From contig NZ_JABJXS010000010.1 of assembly GCF_013155275.1 (NCBI RefSeq), positions 45,640-109,639 on the forward strand: DNA of 64,000 nt, in the 5' to 3' direction. Below the pieces are notes generated by a model. That model had not been told where the DNA came from, ran no database searches, and saw nothing but the letters and a program-made list of their open reading frames with translations. Below, one piece after another: positions 62,884 to 64,000 of the stretch (within the stretch, counting starts at the first letter, position 1; every line of letters starts with the position of its first letter). The DNA is from Brenneria sp. hezel4-2-4 (GTDB taxonomy: Bacteria; Pseudomonadota; Gammaproteobacteria; Enterobacterales; Enterobacteriaceae). The position numbers and the translations under genes were made by a program.

Positions 62884-62900
62884 GAAATGAATATCATTTC
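62884..62900. promoter_or_regulatory. GAAATGA-ATA-TCATTTC palindrome, metal-regulator-like
   Basis: A perfect 17-base palindrome between the methyltransferase operon and hcp. Its core AATGA...TCATT matches the Fur box pattern, and its ends GAAATG/CATTTC recall the Zur box. It is about 210 bases from the methyltransferase start and about 345 from hcp, so either operon could be the target. Confidence 0.5.
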
Positions 62901-63015
62901 GCGAAGGTAATAATGAAGATAGTTTTACAATCTGGCGCTTATTGATAGGCCACAACTGCCAACCTAACGACCGCTATAAACTCCTAACTCAAACTTTCAG
63001 AATAAATGCAAAATC

Positions 63016-63104
63016 TGCGCAACTTCTTGCTCACTTTCCAGCATAAATCACTTTTTGCGCAATGTTTGCAAACGATATGGGAAGTCTGCGCAACTTTTTG
63101 CTCA
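63016..63104 (+). promoter_or_regulatory. Three TGCGCAA dyad sites upstream of hcp, candidate activator sites
   Basis: Two almost identical dyads TGCGCAA-N4-TTGCTCA lie at 63016-63033 and 63087-63104 (71 bases apart), and a third, looser copy TGCGCAA-N2-TTTGCAA at 63056-63071. Each is an imperfect inverted repeat. They are 60-150 bases upstream of the sigma-54 promoter, as expected for enhancer-binding activator sites. Confidence 0.6.
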
Positions 63105-63164
63105 AATTTGACTTAGGGAAAATTTGACTTAAGGTAATTTCCTTAAAAAACAAAAAGATAATTA

Positions 63165-63181
63165 TTGGCATGGGCATTGCT
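63165..63181 (+). promoter_or_regulatory. Sigma-54 promoter of hcp
   Basis: TTGGCATG-GGCA-TTGCT differs from the -24/-12 consensus TTGGCACG-N4-TTGCA mainly in one core base; the GG and GC dinucleotides are correctly spaced. Transcription would begin near 63192, about 50 bases before the hcp ATG. Confidence 0.75.
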
Positions 63182-63244
63182 ATACGAGCCGGTGCAATCA
63201 AGCACCTGTTCAATCAACGTTTTTAATCAACAAGGAGCAAGACC

Positions 63245-63763
63245 ATGCCAACCCCATGTTATATCAGCATCGAAGGGAAAACTCAGGGCAATATCACCGC
63301 CGGCGCCTTCACCTCTGACTCTGTCGGCAACATCTACGTGCAGGGCCACGAAGACGAAATGCTGGTGCAGGAATTCAACCACGTGGTCACCGTGCCCACC
63401 GACCCGCAGTCCGGGCAGCCGTCCGGCCAGCGCGTGCACAAGCCGTTCAAGTTCACCGTGGCGCTGAACAAGGCGGTGCCGCTGATGTACAACGCCCTGG
63501 CCTCCGGCGAAATGCTGCCCACCGTGACCCTGAAGTGGTATCGCACCTCGGTTGAAGGCAAGCAGGAGCACTTCTTCTCCACCATCCTGACCGACGCCAC
63601 CATCGTGGATATCGACTGCCAGATGCCGCACTGCCAGGACCCGTCGAAGCTGGACTACACCCAGCTGATTCAGGTGTCGCTGGCCTACCGCAAAATCGAC
63701 TGGGAGCACACCGTGGCCGGGACTTCCGGCTCCGACGACTGGCGCGCGCCGGTCGAAGCGTAA
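63245..63763 (+). CDS. hcp: Hcp, type VI secretion tube protein
   Basis: A 172-residue Hcp. The family opening MPTPCYISIEGKTQG, then GAFTSDSVGNIYVQGHEDEM and VHKPFKFTVALNKAVPL, is recognisable. Hcp forms the stacked hexameric rings of the T6SS tube and is also secreted. The ATG follows AAGGAG. The gene is much more GC-rich in appearance than its AT-rich upstream region. It is followed by a terminator and then vgrG. Confidence 0.95.
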   Translation: MPTPCYISIEGKTQGNITAGAFTSDSVGNIYVQGHEDEMLVQEFNHVVTVPTDPQSGQPSGQRVHKPFKFTVALNKAVPLMYNALASGEMLPTVTLKWYRTSVEGKQEHFFSTILTDATIVDIDCQMPHCQDPSKLDYTQLIQVSLAYRKIDWEHTVAGTSGSDDWRAPVEA

Positions 63764-63772
63764 TCCTTATGC

Positions 63773-63796
63773 AACCCGGGCCTGGCCCGGGTTTTT
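63773..63796 (+). terminator. Terminator between hcp and vgrG
   Basis: An 8-bp stem (AACCCGGG / CCCGGGTT) with a 5-base loop and trailing TTTT lies 10 bases after the hcp stop. It should keep hcp transcripts far more abundant than downstream read-through. Confidence 0.85.
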
Positions 63797-63923
63797 AGCG
63801 TGTGCTGCGGTGTGGGCGGCCCCAGCCCCCAGCACAGGCGGTTTATTTTTTATCAGGCAAGAAGATGTCGCACCGGGCGGTAACGGGGCGTGCGGTAGCC
63901 ATGGCGGAAGGAGAAAAAACACG

Positions 63924-64000
63924 ATGGCAAACAGTACAGGATTACAGTTCACCGTGACGCTCGGCGCGCTGCCGGCCGGCACGTTCGCGGTGGTGGATTT
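63924..64000 (+). CDS. VgrG, type VI secretion spike protein, N-terminal fragment
   Basis: The frame opens with ATG 63924, preceded by GGAAGGAG, and reads MANSTGLQFTVTLGALPAGT before leaving the window. This is the usual N-terminus of VgrG proteins found next to hcp. Only about 25 codons are visible, so no domain beyond the start, and no effector extension, can be judged. Confidence 0.8.
   Translation, partial: MANSTGLQFTVTLGALPAGTFAVVD

Noticed and set aside
63016..63104. Possible CRISPR-like direct repeats
   Set aside because: The copies are only 18 bases, unevenly spaced, and each is a dyad; they fit regulator sites before a sigma-54 promoter, and no cas genes are present.

Overview
The window is a chromosomal segment of an enterobacterium. 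Gene content and order follow the Escherichia coli igaA-to-glgB backbone. The missing feoABC, gntT and malT at their usual places, the locus-specific insertions and a 66-bp dispersed repeat suggest a Pectobacteriaceae-type genome (Brenneria, Pectobacterium or Dickeya-like). The genus cannot be fixed from sequence alone.

Layout. 1-9.5 kb: end of igaA, then yrfG-hslR-hslO, pckA, the envZ/ompR pair (minus strand), greB, and a second citrate synthase-like gene that is not part of the E. coli order. 9.8-12.2 kb: tex. 12.5-16.7 kb: a minus-strand operon encoding an alkaline phosphatase, a small exported protein and a MacB-type ABC ATPase/permease pair, with a Pho-box-like site at its head. 16.7-25.2 kb: bioH, gntX, nfuA, malPQ and glpR-glpG. 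Three cassettes then split the glp-glg backbone: a catabolic cassette at 25.4-30.6 kb (DeoR-ribokinase fusion, DHDPS-family lyase/aldolase, TctCBA-type transporter), the ascorbate regulon at 31.3-38.2 kb (ulaR, ulaG, ulaABCDEF), and, after glpD, a ydhY-V-W-X-U-T oxidoreductase operon at 40.7-46.7 kb. The glycogen operon glgBXCAP lies on the minus strand at 46.8-56.3 kb. The right end holds a YpdA-type sensor kinase without its partner regulator, a methyltransferase plus nickel/metallophore-type ABC import operon without ATPase genes, and the start of a type VI secretion locus (hcp, then vgrG running off the end).

How it works together. The backbone covers envelope and osmotic stress sensing (igaA, envZ/ompR), redox and heat chaperoning (hslR, hslO), gluconeogenesis (pckA), and storage and use of alpha-glucans (mal, glg) and glycerol phosphate (glp). 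The cassettes add ascorbate use, uptake and breakdown of an unidentified acid, an anaerobic aldehyde oxidoreductase system, phosphate scavenging, metal import and interbacterial weaponry.

Most noteworthy observations: (i) the extra citrate synthase lacks the second catalytic histidine (GFGH became GFGN); (ii) YdhT is built of 16 uninterrupted nine-residue repeats; (iii) hcp is preceded by a near-consensus sigma-54 promoter and three dyad TGCGCAA sites; (iv) a Pho-box-like site heads the phosphatase/ABC operon, whose permease has a His-rich loop; (v) a 48-codon ORF fits exactly between ydhW and ydhX with coupled start and stop; (vi) a 66-bp repeat supplies the stop codon of ulaA. All function calls come from reading motifs and remembered family sequences; no searches were run.
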